In this document: positions 37,800 to 47,175 of the stretch, in pieces
Numbering within the stretch: the first letter of the stretch is position 1
Layout of the letters: every line of letters begins with the position of its first letter
From: Epiperipatus broadwayi
Lineage: Eukaryota; Onychophora; Udeonychophora; Euonychophora; Peripatidae
Reading direction: 5' to 3'
Assembly: GCA_028023455.1 (NCBI GenBank)
Contig: JAQFVV010000186.1
Span: forward strand, 124,001-188,000
DNA length: 64,000 nucleotides
Made by a program: the position numbers and the translations under genes
The notes under the pieces: generated by a model
The model's database searches: none
The model's input: only the letters and a program-made list of their open reading frames with translations
Told to the model about the DNA's origin: nothing

Positions 37800-38955
37800 C
37801 ATATAAAAGGAGAAGGATTTTGGTGGTGGAAAGGACCCGAAAAAGCAAATTCAATAAAATAAAAAAATATTAAAAATAAAATTTTAATTTTCTTTTTTTT
37901 TTTTTTTTCAGTAATAATTGACTATTAATTGTTGCTTTAAATAAAACTGAACTATTATTATTACTGTATTGTCTTTTTCTTTTTGCTTTTGAAAATGATG
38001 TCCTACTCATAGTTGTTGCTGCTGCTGATGATGATTACAGTTAATTTTAAAAGCATTCATAAAACTATATAGTCTTTCTAGTTTATTAAACTGAACTCTG
38101 AATTTTTAAGGAAAAAATAAAGTTCTGAATTTAATACTTATGACAAAGACATGACTGTAAATCCTGTAATCTAATTACAAAAATTCCGATGAGGTAATTT
38201 CCATAAATGGCACCTCATTAATTATTTGCTTAATCAAAGTTATATTTTCATTTGTAAAAGATAAAATTGCAAAAAGCTTTGGCGAACATTGTGTAGAAAT
38301 CAGCAACGCTGAGGTTAAAAGGTCTGAAAAGAAATGGATATTAATGATTTAGTAATAAAATAAAAAAAAATTTAAGATAAAATAAGCAGCAATATGTGTA
38401 ATGTATATATATACATTTATTTTTTTCAGATGTCTTTGTTCAAAGGTTTCAGGAATATGTGGAAGTTGTAAATTATATTAGGTATAGATATATGAAAATA
38501 ATCTTAAATGTACATAATATATGACATTATTTCATGGGTTTATGACTAACTCATCTGAAAAGTGAATGTGATCCAAAATGCATATATTGTATAGTGAAAA
38601 AGAGTGGTCTGCCTTTTATGCTCAAGGATGATGTTAAGTAGAGTTGAGATAAGGAATGCATTGACAAGAAACAAAAAACTTCGAGTATGTATATATTATG
38701 TCTAGACTATTATGGCAAAAAAATATTGAAGATATGGAAGAATATCTGAAAAGTATGATGTGATGTGATGCACTGTGACTTCTCCTTATATAGAGTCAGG
38801 AATATCTCTGCAACTATGTCCAGAAAAACCTATTAACCACTTTACTTTCCCTTTCCATTCCCCACCCTGTTTCTTCATATCCTGCTCCATCCTATTTCCA
38901 CAACATAATCTTTGTCAACTTTGTGGCCTTTATATATAAATCCCCCTTATCCATT
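37800..38955. other. AT-rich spacer
   Basis: No gene or named repeat. Poly(T) at 37893-37909. Confidence 0.4.
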
Positions 38956-38959
38956 CCCA

Positions 38960-39400
38960 AATCCAGCATAAAAACTAATGACCCACTTTTTGTATAATCC
39001 TTCGTTTATAATTAGTCTTCCATAACTTCATTATTTGTATTCTTTCTGCTTTCAAGCATTTACATTGAATGCCTTCCTTACACAACTTGCAGACTAAATC
39101 TCCCACATGTCTGTTATGTGTGTGTATATTCTGTTGTTGCTAAAGATCCAGCTCAAGCCTTAAACAGTAAACTACTTTCCTTGCTATTATCATAAATTAA
39201 CTCACATCCAATGTTCCGTTTACTTCTATACATATTTAAATTCTTTTTACACTCCATACTAGTTCTCCATCTCTTCAATTCCCTATTCTTTATTAATGCA
39301 TCTGTTCTTCTATCCCATTCCTTACCATTATAACATCTCAACAATCCTCTTAACACAATCTTTCCATTTCTTATTCAAGTATACTGATATAAATTCTTTA
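38960..39400 (-). pseudogene. LINE RT C-terminal fragment
   Basis: The minus-strand frame 39356-39153 reads KNRELKRWRTSMECKKNLNM, then YRSKRNIGCELIYDNSKESS and LLFKA. This is the region after the catalytic domain in many LINE RTs (W...ME.K..L..Y...K......YD.S....LLFKAR). Continuing past a stop, GDLVCKLCKEG near 39095-39060 is the expected Cys-rich motif. No catalytic domain was found upstream, so it is a fragment. Confidence 0.62.
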
Positions 39401-39687
39401 TCCAAATCTTCTGGATCGTAGTGACATCTATCGGTTACAAATTCTGAAGTTGGAAGAAATGTCTATGATTATTTTTTAGCCAATTAACTTTCTAAAAATT
39501 TAATAAGTGGATGAAGGAAGAGACTGAATAAAAGTCTTCATAATACAGGGTTCTCCAAAGCTTTTTTTTAATGTCAGGATTACATTATACATATTTACAA
39601 TTTCTTTATAAACATAAAATAAAATCACACAAAGTATATCATTTAAAATATTTACACAAATATAAAATAAAATACTGAAGTTAAAAA
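39401..39687. other. AT-rich spacer
   Basis: Nothing recognised apart from chance frames. Confidence 0.35.
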
Positions 39688-39976
39688 ATGAAATATATGG
39701 GTAAGAGAACAAACAGGTGTTACTGACTTCATTGAAAAAATTGAAAAACTGAAGTGGAGTTGGGCTGGACATATTGCGAGAAGAGTTGAGAATAGATGGA
39801 CAATTGAAATCTTAAACTTGATTCCAAGAGATTGTAAAAATCCTAGAAAAATACCACATGTGAGATGGATGGATGAAATAAGGAAGTATGCTGAGATGAT
39901 GTGGCGAAGAGAGGCTAGAGATTGGAGAAGATGAATTGAACTTAGAGAGATCTTTATTCTGGAGTGAATCAATAAT
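39688..39976 (+). pseudogene. 5'-truncated RTE-like LINE tail
   Basis: Plus-strand translation gives KYMGKRTNRC at the start, then WAGHIARRVENRWTIEILN, IPRDCKNPRKIPHVRWMDEI and MWRREARDWRR, ending near IFILE then a stop. These are the last 100 or so residues of the same LINE family as 10.2 kb (-) and 46.9 kb (+). Frame changes are needed to read it through. The tail after the stop (AATAATGGTTAAAAATGATA) leads into a (TA)n run. Confidence 0.85.
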
Positions 39977-40059
39977 GGTTAAAAATGATATATATATATA
40001 TGTATGTGTGTGTGAAGGACTTTATGATATATGATAAAATAATTAGTGTTTTAGCTGAT

Positions 40060-40175
40060 ATGATCACAAACTCTCTGAAATCCAAAGTCAATCTGACTAA
40101 ACATGGAAAACTACTAAAACTCACATTACTATGGCTTGCAATGGATGCACTAATGTATGGAGAGTTTGTTATTGT
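40060..40175 (+). repeat. Family C fragment
   Basis: ACATTACTATGGCTTGCAAT then GGATGCACTAATGTATGGAG and AGTTTG matches the right end of the family C element at 60.92-60.97 kb. A possible left end, AAACTCTCTG, lies near 40068. The open frame 39985-40206 crosses this and is not a gene. Confidence 0.5.
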
Positions 40176-40209
40176 TTTCAAACATGGAAAAAATGTCAGA
40201 TTTTAACAG

Positions 40210-41364
40210 GTTTACACTTTTTAATCAGCTAACTTATTCATTATTTATTAACAAATCACTAGCTATATAATATACAAAATTAGAATAGTATCAACCACTG
40301 ATTCAGTAGTTAAGAAAGCTTATCATCTTCTTCACTCTCATGTAAGAACTACTAGGGTTACCTTTGTTTAAATTGGAAATTTTGAACTCATATATATATA
40401 TTTAACCAATGACATTAATTTATAGTGCTTTTAAATTGTATTCCATAATCTTGTAAGCTATTGTAAAAGATATAAAACACACACACACACATATATATAT
40501 AATTAAAGATAATTCTTCAGGTAAGCTTTAGTGGTTTAAATCATGAATATTTCCACAGTCCAATTATGTATATTAACACAGATACAATGCATATAAATTG
40601 GTTTTTAAGTTTGAATACATTCACAATTAAATATACATATATAAGTATTAATTCTTTTAATATAAATTACAACTATCTTACAATGGGTGGAACACCCAAT
40701 AGGAAATGATGTTTTGCACTTATGGAATGATTAAGTACTATATTGGAAAAAATTATGCAACAAATCAAATTAATTCTTACTGCTCCTAAATTGCACTTTA
40801 TAATCTTGTATATATACATATGTGGTAATGAAAATTTGAGTTAAATCAGTGTGTGTGGGTATGTTAATGGATAAATTATTATGTCTACACATTTGGGTTG
40901 GATATTATGAAATGGAACGTTAGGAGATAGTAATCTTCTAATCACACGTATATGTCCAAAATATAGAGTGCTATAGCCTTTATATAAATTTGTTTTTATT
41001 CCCCAAATTCATTAAATCCAAAGACCTCCAAGAATAGAGTGAATAATGATGAGTTTGTATTAGTAAAAGAATGCCGAGAGTTAACGGAAACAACAACAAA
41101 TTTAACTAACAAAAAATATTTATGTAAGAGTTGACTATTTAAAACTGAAAATTATTAAGATAGCGAGATGTAATGGTTTCATGGCACATAATAATGTATG
41201 TGTGCATATATATTTAAAGATTAAAAAGAAAAGTAGAAATGAACGTAGACAAAATTTATATATATACTTAAAAGTGTAATTTAGAATAATTGAATTATTA
41301 ATTAAATAATAACAATTTGGAAATATTGTAAATTATTTTTAATCAACTATAAAAATTTCTATTT
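40210..41364. other. AT-rich spacer
   Basis: No gene seen. (AC)n-(AT)n simple repeat near 40476-40500 and other TA runs. Confidence 0.45.
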
Positions 41365-41370
41365 AGGTAA

Positions 41371-41451
41371 GCATTGGTGGTAGAGAGGTCAGCGACAGCT
41401 GCTTTACAAGCAGTTGTCCCGGGTTAGCGGGTTCGCTTTCCGGCTGATGCT
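41371..41451 (+). repeat. tRNA-Val-like unit (S2)
   Basis: Cloverleaf features are visible: the outer ends AGCATT and GATGCT pair; an A-box-like TGGTGGTAGAGAGG is at 41376-41389; a 7-bp anticodon stem (CAGCTGC with GCAGTTG, one G-T pair) closes a 7-base loop TTTACAA at 41403-41409, whose middle triplet TAC at 41405-41407 would be a valine anticodon; and a B-box-like GGTTCGCTTTC lies at 41430-41440. The T-arm stem is poor and the variable region too long for a standard tRNA, so it is better seen as a tRNA-derived SINE head or pseudogene. A degenerate relative lies at 51411-51476. Confidence 0.65.
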
Positions 41452-41772
41452 ATGACACATGAGAAAAATAAAAATCTCTATTTAGAGCTAATATTTTTAT
41501 TTGATTTTTCTGATTTTAAATTTAAAATATTTTGATCTATCGAAGATTTTTTTTTGTTTTATAATACATATTAATTTTTTAAAGGATTAATATAATATAT
41601 TTGGAAGTAAACTAATCTTCACACATGCACTGTTTAATATAAACTGACATGCACTCATCAATAAACAAAGATTTTAAAGAACAAGCACATGAGTGGAGAT
41701 TAGTTTACTACCAATTATATTACAATAAATATTGTGCTGTATAAAAAAAAATTATCAATGTATTTAAAGGAT

Positions 41773-42027
41773 TAATTATAGGGTATTTGAACCTAAACTT
41801 TCAAGCCCCCTCCAGCTATCCAATTTACCTCATACAACCGATACACATCTCCACACACATTCAAAAAAGATAAATGGTCTCCAATATATATATATTTCAT
41901 GCTGAACCAGCACTCATTAGTTGATCCAGATCATCATCTCCACACACATATATAATGGCTGGTTGTAGGGGATAGATTGGATAGCTAAAAGGAGCTTGAA
42001 AGTATGGGTTCAAATACCCTATAATTA
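41773..42027. repeat. Family B palindrome, short form
   Basis: The tips are TATAGGGTATTTGAAC and GTTCAAATACCCTATA, exact reverse complements, each containing a B-box-like TTCAAATACCC. The arms run inward through CTTTCAAGC/GCTTGAAAG and CCAGCTATCCAATTTACC/GATTGGATAGC. The centre keeps AGCACTCATTAGTTGATCC. A large part of the plus half is missing. Confidence 0.8.
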
Positions 42028-42199
42028 AATTTAAATTCCAGGGATATAAAGTATACCTATATTCAAATATTAAAGGATTAATTTAAATCAAAAAATAGAC
42101 AATGGTAATTAAATTATTATCCTGTTTTTATTAATCTAGAAAATAAGGAATTGTAATTGTCTGAAGTTTTGTAATGTTAGTATATTATAAGATGTAATA

Positions 42200-42256
42200 T
42201 GTTGGACTATTTCCTCCATTTATAAGTGAATGTAAATATAAATATAACAATTTTCT
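42200..42256 (-). repeat. Inverted partial copy of SINE S1 3' end
   Basis: TGTTGGACTATTTCCTCCAT, then TTATAAGTGAATG and AATTTTCTA are the reverse complement of the 3' end of the SINE that starts 16 bases downstream (42510-42560). The full element therefore sits beside an oppositely oriented end fragment, giving the appearance of terminal inverted repeats. The other S1 copy (8.3 kb) has no such partner, so this is not part of the element. Confidence 0.65.
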
Positions 42257-42271
42257 ACTATATGTTGCCTT

Positions 42272-42560
42272 TGACAGAATAGCTCAGTTGGTAGAGCGTT
42301 TGCCTTAAATTCGATATTCAAGAATCTAAAGGCGCAAATTCAACTTCTCAATGAATATTGCCACTGTGCTTATAGGCCAGCAACACCCGAAGAAGAGTGG
42401 AGAATAATACTACTCAAAATGTTGTAAAATTACTAACCTGTATTGTCTATTTGTGTGTTATTACTAACAAGTTGTTTGTATTTGGATCCAAAGTTTAAAT
42501 AAAGTTTAAAATTTTCTATACATTCAACATTCACTCATAAATGATGGAAATAGTCCAACA
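42272..42560 (+). repeat. tRNA-headed SINE, family S1
   Basis: The head starts GACAGAATAGCTCAGTTGGT then AGAGCG, a near-perfect A box, followed by TTGCCTTAAATTCG and a B-box-like GCAAATTCAACTTC. The CTTAAA loop resembles a leucine (TAA) tRNA, but pairing is poor. The body has ACACCCGAAGAAGAGTGG, then CTCAAAATGTTG, then GTGTGTTATTACTAAC, and ends TGATGGAAATAGTCCAACA. The minus copy at 8299-8552 is collinear over the whole length. No clear target duplication or poly(A) tail was seen. Confidence 0.8.
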
Positions 42561-42580
42561 TGTCACATCTGAAGGTATTT

Positions 42581-43223
42581 AAATATTTGAAAACCAGGCA
42601 CTCTTCACAAACCTGGGAGCTTAATTGTAAGTATAGAGGATTTGAACTCAGATTTTCAAGCACTCTTCAACTATCCACACTATCTCATACAACTGATACA
42701 CATGACCACACACATGTAGAAAAGATTAATAATCACCAATATACATATTTCATGCTAAGCCAGCACTCATCAGTTGGTCCAGATTATCATCTTCCACACA
42801 CATATATAATCAATGCTCAGTTTATATTAAGATAGCAAATCTTCATACTTTAATGGACAGGCTCAGCATGGGATTTAAGTTTTCATCATCAGATTTTCAA
42901 TGATATGGATAGCTGAAAAGTTGAAGGTTGCAGTGGGTTGAAGCCTGTCCATTAAAGTATGAAGATTTGCTATCTTAATATAAATTGAGCATTGATTATA
43001 TATATGCGTGAGAGATGATAATCTGGACCAACTGATGAGTGCTGGATTAGCATGAAATGCTATATTGGTGATTATTAATCTTTTCTACATGGGTGTGGTC
43101 ATGTGTATCAGTTGTATGAGATAGTGTGGATAGTTGAAGAGTGCTTGAAAATCTGAGTTCAAATCCTCTATACTTACAATTAAGCTCCCAGGTTTGTGAA
43201 GAGTGCCTGGTTTTCAAATATTT
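42581..43223. repeat. Large family B palindrome, 282-bp arms
   Basis: The left arm 42581-42863 and right arm 42942-43223 are reverse complements with few differences; the same chance peptide (KTRHSSQTWELNCKYRGFEL) is readable from both arms in opposite directions. Outer sequence AAATATTTGAAAACCAGG lies beyond the B-box-like GGATTTGAACTCAG, so the duplicated unit includes DNA outside the pol III-like region. The 78-base centre reads CAGCATGGGATTTAAGTTTT and onward. This is a recent inverted duplication. A further plus unit follows directly. Confidence 0.87.
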
Positions 43224-43227
43224 ACAT

Positions 43228-43645
43228 ATCAAGCTTGTATCCTGTCCATCCCTCTTATATGTGTTTAATGGATACTGTCCTATACATGAGGGGTCAGAGT
43301 GACTTCAGGTCTACATGGGCATGGCAATAATATTAGCATCAGCATGGGATTTGAGTTTTCATCATCATATTTTCAATGATATAGATAGCTGAAAAGTTGA
43401 AGGTTGCAGTGGATTGAAGCCTGTCCATTAAAGTATGAAGATTTGCTATCTTAATATAAACTGAGCATTGATTATATATATATGTGTGGGAGATGATAAG
43501 TGCTGACTTAGCATGAAATATGTATATTGGTGAATATTAATCTTTTTTACATGTGTGTGGTCATGTGTATCAGTTGTATGAGATAGTGTGGATAGTTGAA
43601 GGGTGCTTGAAAATCTGAGTTCAAATCCTCTATATTTATCTTAAG
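43228..43645 (+). repeat. Family B unit, plus orientation
   Basis: Begins AGCTTGTATCCTGTCCATCC, continues ATGAGGGGTCAGAGTGACTT and GGGCATGGCAATAATATTAG, and ends with a B-box-like GAGTTCAAATCCTC near 43615-43628. It is head-to-tail with the right arm of the preceding palindrome, showing that family B can also be arranged in tandem, with a repeat period near 440 bases. Confidence 0.8.
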
Positions 43646-44098
43646 GTATTGTAATTTTCTTGTTTTAAATTACCCTATATACTGTAAATAGTAGATTCAG
43701 ATTAATGATTATGATTATAGAGAATGTAAAAAAGCCAGTAGCTAGTTACAGTGTTGGGAAAGTTTGAACTTCTAAAGAAATAGACATCTCAGATCTTCTC
43801 TTGCCATTCGATGTCATTTGCCACTGGTAAAGCTCAGAAATAATTAAAACTGAATGTTGCAAATTGCCAGCATTAGGGCATATCATATGGCAATATATAA
43901 TAAGAGACCAATCCCTTAGCTTCAAGACTTTAGTGTTATTTATTCGTATGCTGCTTTATATATGCATGGAAGCACAGATAAAAGAAATCTATAGTCAGTA
44001 CTAGATATATATTGAACGTTTGAAACATGGTATAAAACATTTAAAACATATATGAAAGAAATTGGCTAAGAACTAAAATACATATTAAAGATCATTTA

Positions 44099-44640
44099 TT
44101 TTTTTAACATGTGTGTGGTCATATTTGTGTTCAAGCCCCCTATAATTACAACTAAACCCCAAGTATATAAATTTTACTTGTATTCAAATATTACAGATTT
44201 AGTGTGTATCCTTCCCATTCCTCTTCTATGTTTTCAAATGGATAAGGTTCTATGGGGGGTTCCCATTCCTCTTCTATGTTTTCAAATGGATATGGTTCTA
44301 TAGGGGGAGGGGGTGTCAGAGTGACTTGAGGTCAACATGAGCATGGCAATAATATTGACATCAGCATGGCTTGCCTTTCCCTCATCAGATTTTCAATGGT
44401 ATGGATGGCTGAAGAATTGGAGGTTGGAATAGATTGAAGCCTGTACATTAAAGTTTGAAGATTTGCTATCTTAATATAAACTGAGCACTGATTATATATA
44501 TATGGGAGATGATGATCTCGACCAACTGATGAGTGCTGGTTCAGCACGAAATATGTCTATTGGAGATCATTTATCTTTTTCACATGTGTGTAGTCATGTG
44601 TATGGTTGTAGGAGATAGAGTGGATTTATATTTATTGTCT
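44099..44640 (+). repeat. Family B copies with internal 48-bp duplication
   Basis: Starts inside the B-box end (TTCAAGCCCCCTATAATTAC), then the linker, then a new unit through GAGTGACTTGAGGTCAACAT, TTTCAATGGTATGGATGG and ACCAACTGATGAGTGCTGG to a truncated end near 44630. At 44214-44309 a 48-base segment starting CCCATTCCTCTTCTATGTTT occurs twice in tandem with only minor differences. Confidence 0.75.
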
Positions 44641-44759
44641 AGGAAAGTGTTTAAATTGCTTTACTATATATGGGTTAAAATTAATCTCCTGTTGAATAAA
44701 TTATCCAGCTATCAGGAAAAATATTGAAATTGAAAATAAATGACTGACCAGTTTGAAGT

Positions 44760-45018
44760 CTCTAGACCAGTGTTTCCCAACATGGGGTGCGCGTTCCCCT
44801 GGGGGTACGGGGGTGGTGGGTGGGTGTTACAAAAAAAATTTTTTATAGGGGGGGAAAAAAAAAAAAAAAAAAATATAAAAATAATAGGGGGGTTTTTTTA
44901 AAATTTATTTTATTTTATATTTGGAATGTTTGGTTGGAAGAGAGTTAAAATTGGGGAAAGGGGGGAAAAAAAGGAGGAAAAAAAGGAAAAAAAAAGGGAA
45001 AAAGAAAGGGCTCTAGAC
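44760..45018 (+). mobile_element. Non-autonomous hAT-like element with 8-bp TSD
   Basis: CTCTAGAC occurs exactly at 44760-44767 and 45011-45018, an 8-base duplication as made by hAT transposases. The element starts CAGTGTTTCCCAACATGGGG then TGCGCG, the classic hAT-type terminus (CAGTG...CCCAAC...GGGGT). The expected inverted end is not present: the right side has degenerated into runs such as GGAGGAAAAAAAGG. The body (243 bases) is nearly all G and A with long homopolymers. Either the right end was lost or the assembly is unreliable here. Confidence 0.65.
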
Positions 45019-45154
45019 AATAGAAAATCTAGACATTTTTTAAGGAATTTATTATATGATTCTAAAAGATTTGTTTTATAGTTAGAAAACTAAATTCAGA
45101 AATGTTTCTTACAGTTTGTAAATGAAGAATAAAAGCTAAAAATAACGAGCTTAA

Positions 45155-45200
45155 GCAGGATATTCCAAGAAGCTAAAGCAGGATATTCCAAGAAGCTAAA
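45155..45200 (+). repeat. Short 23-bp tandem duplication
   Basis: GCAGGATATTCCAAGAAGCT plus AAA is present twice back to back at 45155-45177 and 45178-45200. Confidence 0.75.
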
Positions 45201-45329
45201 TAAGTTTCTTTCTTTTTTTTTTAAAAAATATTTGTTTACAATTTAAGAATTGCTAGAAATAATAACTGGATTTGTAAAGTAAAAAATAAATAAACAAACT
45301 ACTAAAACATTGTATTTTCTATAAAAATA

Positions 45330-45470
45330 TTAAAACAGGCAAAACTCTCTATAGTCTATACGTATTGCCACTCAGTGCAAACCAGAGTAATCAATATGTA
45401 TAGAGAGTTTTGCCTGTTTTAATAACAGTTAAGAGCAAACATAAGAAATAGTGATCATGTGATGTTTATT
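45330..45470 (+). repeat. Family C element, short copy
   Basis: Exact 24-base inverted repeats, TTAAAACAGGCAAAACTCTC... at 45330-45353 and its complement at 45399-45422, with a 45-base centre reading CACTCAGTGCAAACCAGAGT. The sequence right of the inverted end, AATAACAGTTAAGAGC to GTGATCATGTGATG (to about 45465), is also shared with the copy at 63.25 kb, so the conserved unit runs beyond the inverted repeat. Confidence 0.78.
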
Positions 45471-45599
45471 AGCTATAAAAATATTGTGTATGTACTTATA
45501 TATATCATTGAATTATTTTTTATTTGCTTAATTAAAATAGAATAGTTGTTATTAATGATTGGAATATTTTGTAATATTAGACGTGTGCACAAAAGCATG

Positions 45600-47175
45600 C
45601 TATACATTTATTTAATATTTGTTATATATATATTTTTTTATAAATTCAGCTCAGAAAGTGATCATCGATTAGTAAGATGTAGGATACATGTTAATATAAA
45701 ACTAACTAGAGAGAAAAAGTTATCAAGAAAAACAATATCTTCGAATTGATTTAGATTTTAAATGAAAAAGTGAGACATGCAATTAATTTTATGAAGAAGG
45801 GGAAAACGTCAGGTAATGATTGAATTATAATTCATATCTTAAAAGAAACAGGGGAAGAAATAGAAAAAAAAAAATGGCAAAGTTATGTATGAAATGTCTA
45901 ATTGATAAAGATGTATCAGATGATTGAAAGAATGCGGTATTAATATTAATATTTTAAAAAGATGATAAGAAGATATTAGAAATTACAAACTTATCAGTCT
46001 TTTATCAGTTTTATACAAAATTTTTACCAAAATAAATACCATTTGTCTACAGAGAACCTTGGATTTCAACCAACCAAAAGAAGAAGCTAGATTTAAAAGT
46101 GGTTTGGTACAGTGGATCATATTCAAGTATTGAGATAAATTATAGAAAGGACCAATGATTATGCACTCCCATTATGTTTGGATTTGTAGATTATGAAAAG
46201 TCATTTGATTCTATAAGTATTGTTTCAGTGATTAAAGCATTGGATCATCAAGATATAGATACAAGATATTGTTTTATTTTGAAGAATATTTATAAAAATG
46301 CAATAGCAACAATTAGATTACATAACAATACTAGGAAGAATAACATTGAAAAGAGTATATGACTGATTTCATATCTCCAAAACTTTTTACAGTAGTTTTG
46401 CAAGAAGATTATTGTGGATTAAAATGGGGAACTAAAGGAGTAAAAAATAATTGGGAGATTATTTAAGTCATCTAGATTTTGAATATGATGTAGTTGTTTT
46501 TGCAAATAATGCTTTAGAGGTTCAAGAAATGTTGCAGAAGATATCAGATGAAAGTAAAAAAGTAGGATTAAAAGTAAATGTTAAAAAACTAATGTTTTCA
46601 ATGCATTTTCTCAAAAGATGGAAATAAAGATTAATAATGATGATTTAGAAGTTAACAACTACAAATATATGGATGAAATACAATCATAGAATTAAATTTG
46701 GTTGGAATGCATTTTCTAGAAATAACAGTATTAAAAGGAAATATGCCTATGTGTTTGAAAAGGAAGGTTTTTAATAAATGTGTTTTACTTACAGATCTGA
46801 GATTTGGCCTCTTAACAAAAGAGCAATATAGAGATTTCAGACCACCCAACAAAGTATTAAGAGATGTATGTTAAGAATAACCAAGAAGGGATTGAAAACA
46901 AAATACATGGGTGAGAGAATAAACAGGTGTTATTGACACCATTGAAAGAATTAGGAGACTGAAGTAAAGATGGGATGGACATATTGCTAGAAGAGAAGAT
47001 AATAGATGGACAGTTAAAATTGTAAATGGGATTCCAAGAGATTGTAAAAGACCTAAAAAAGACCACATGTGAAATGAATGGATGTAATAAGAAAGGGTGT
47101 TGGGGTGATGTGGAAAAGAGAGGCTAGAGATTATAGAAGATGGATTGAACTTGGAAAGAGCTTCATCCTGCAGAA
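45600..47175 (+). pseudogene. RTE-like LINE relic (end of EN, RT, tail)
   Basis: The plus strand reads SESDHRLVRCRIHVN at about 45655-45698, the end of the endonuclease; then FMKKGKTSGND near 45788, the RT pre-motif; LIF.KDDKK near 45945; motif A as FGFVDYEKSFDSISI at about 46177-46221; ATIRLHNNTRK near 46307-46340; and the catalytic box as FANN near 46499-46510, with both key aspartates of FADD changed to Asn. The C-terminus has RWDGHIARREDNRWTVKIVN and IPRDCKRPKK near 46970-47060 and ends near ASS about 47170. It has the same tail as the truncated copies at 10.2 and 39.7 kb, so this is their longest relative here. Confidence 0.88.

Noticed and set aside
37404-37862. Overlapping open frames of 90-118 codons on both strands
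   Set aside because: They are produced by long G, A and T runs, overlap each other on both strands and encode low-complexity Gly/Lys/Phe/Pro strings.
41371-41451. Functional tRNA-Val gene
   Set aside because: The anticodon arm is good, but the T arm pairs poorly, the variable region is too long and no T-run terminator follows closely.
45330-45422. piggyBac MITE with TTAA target
   Set aside because: TTAA sits at both tips, but shared sequence continues past the right tip in two copies, so TTAA is not shown to be a target duplication.
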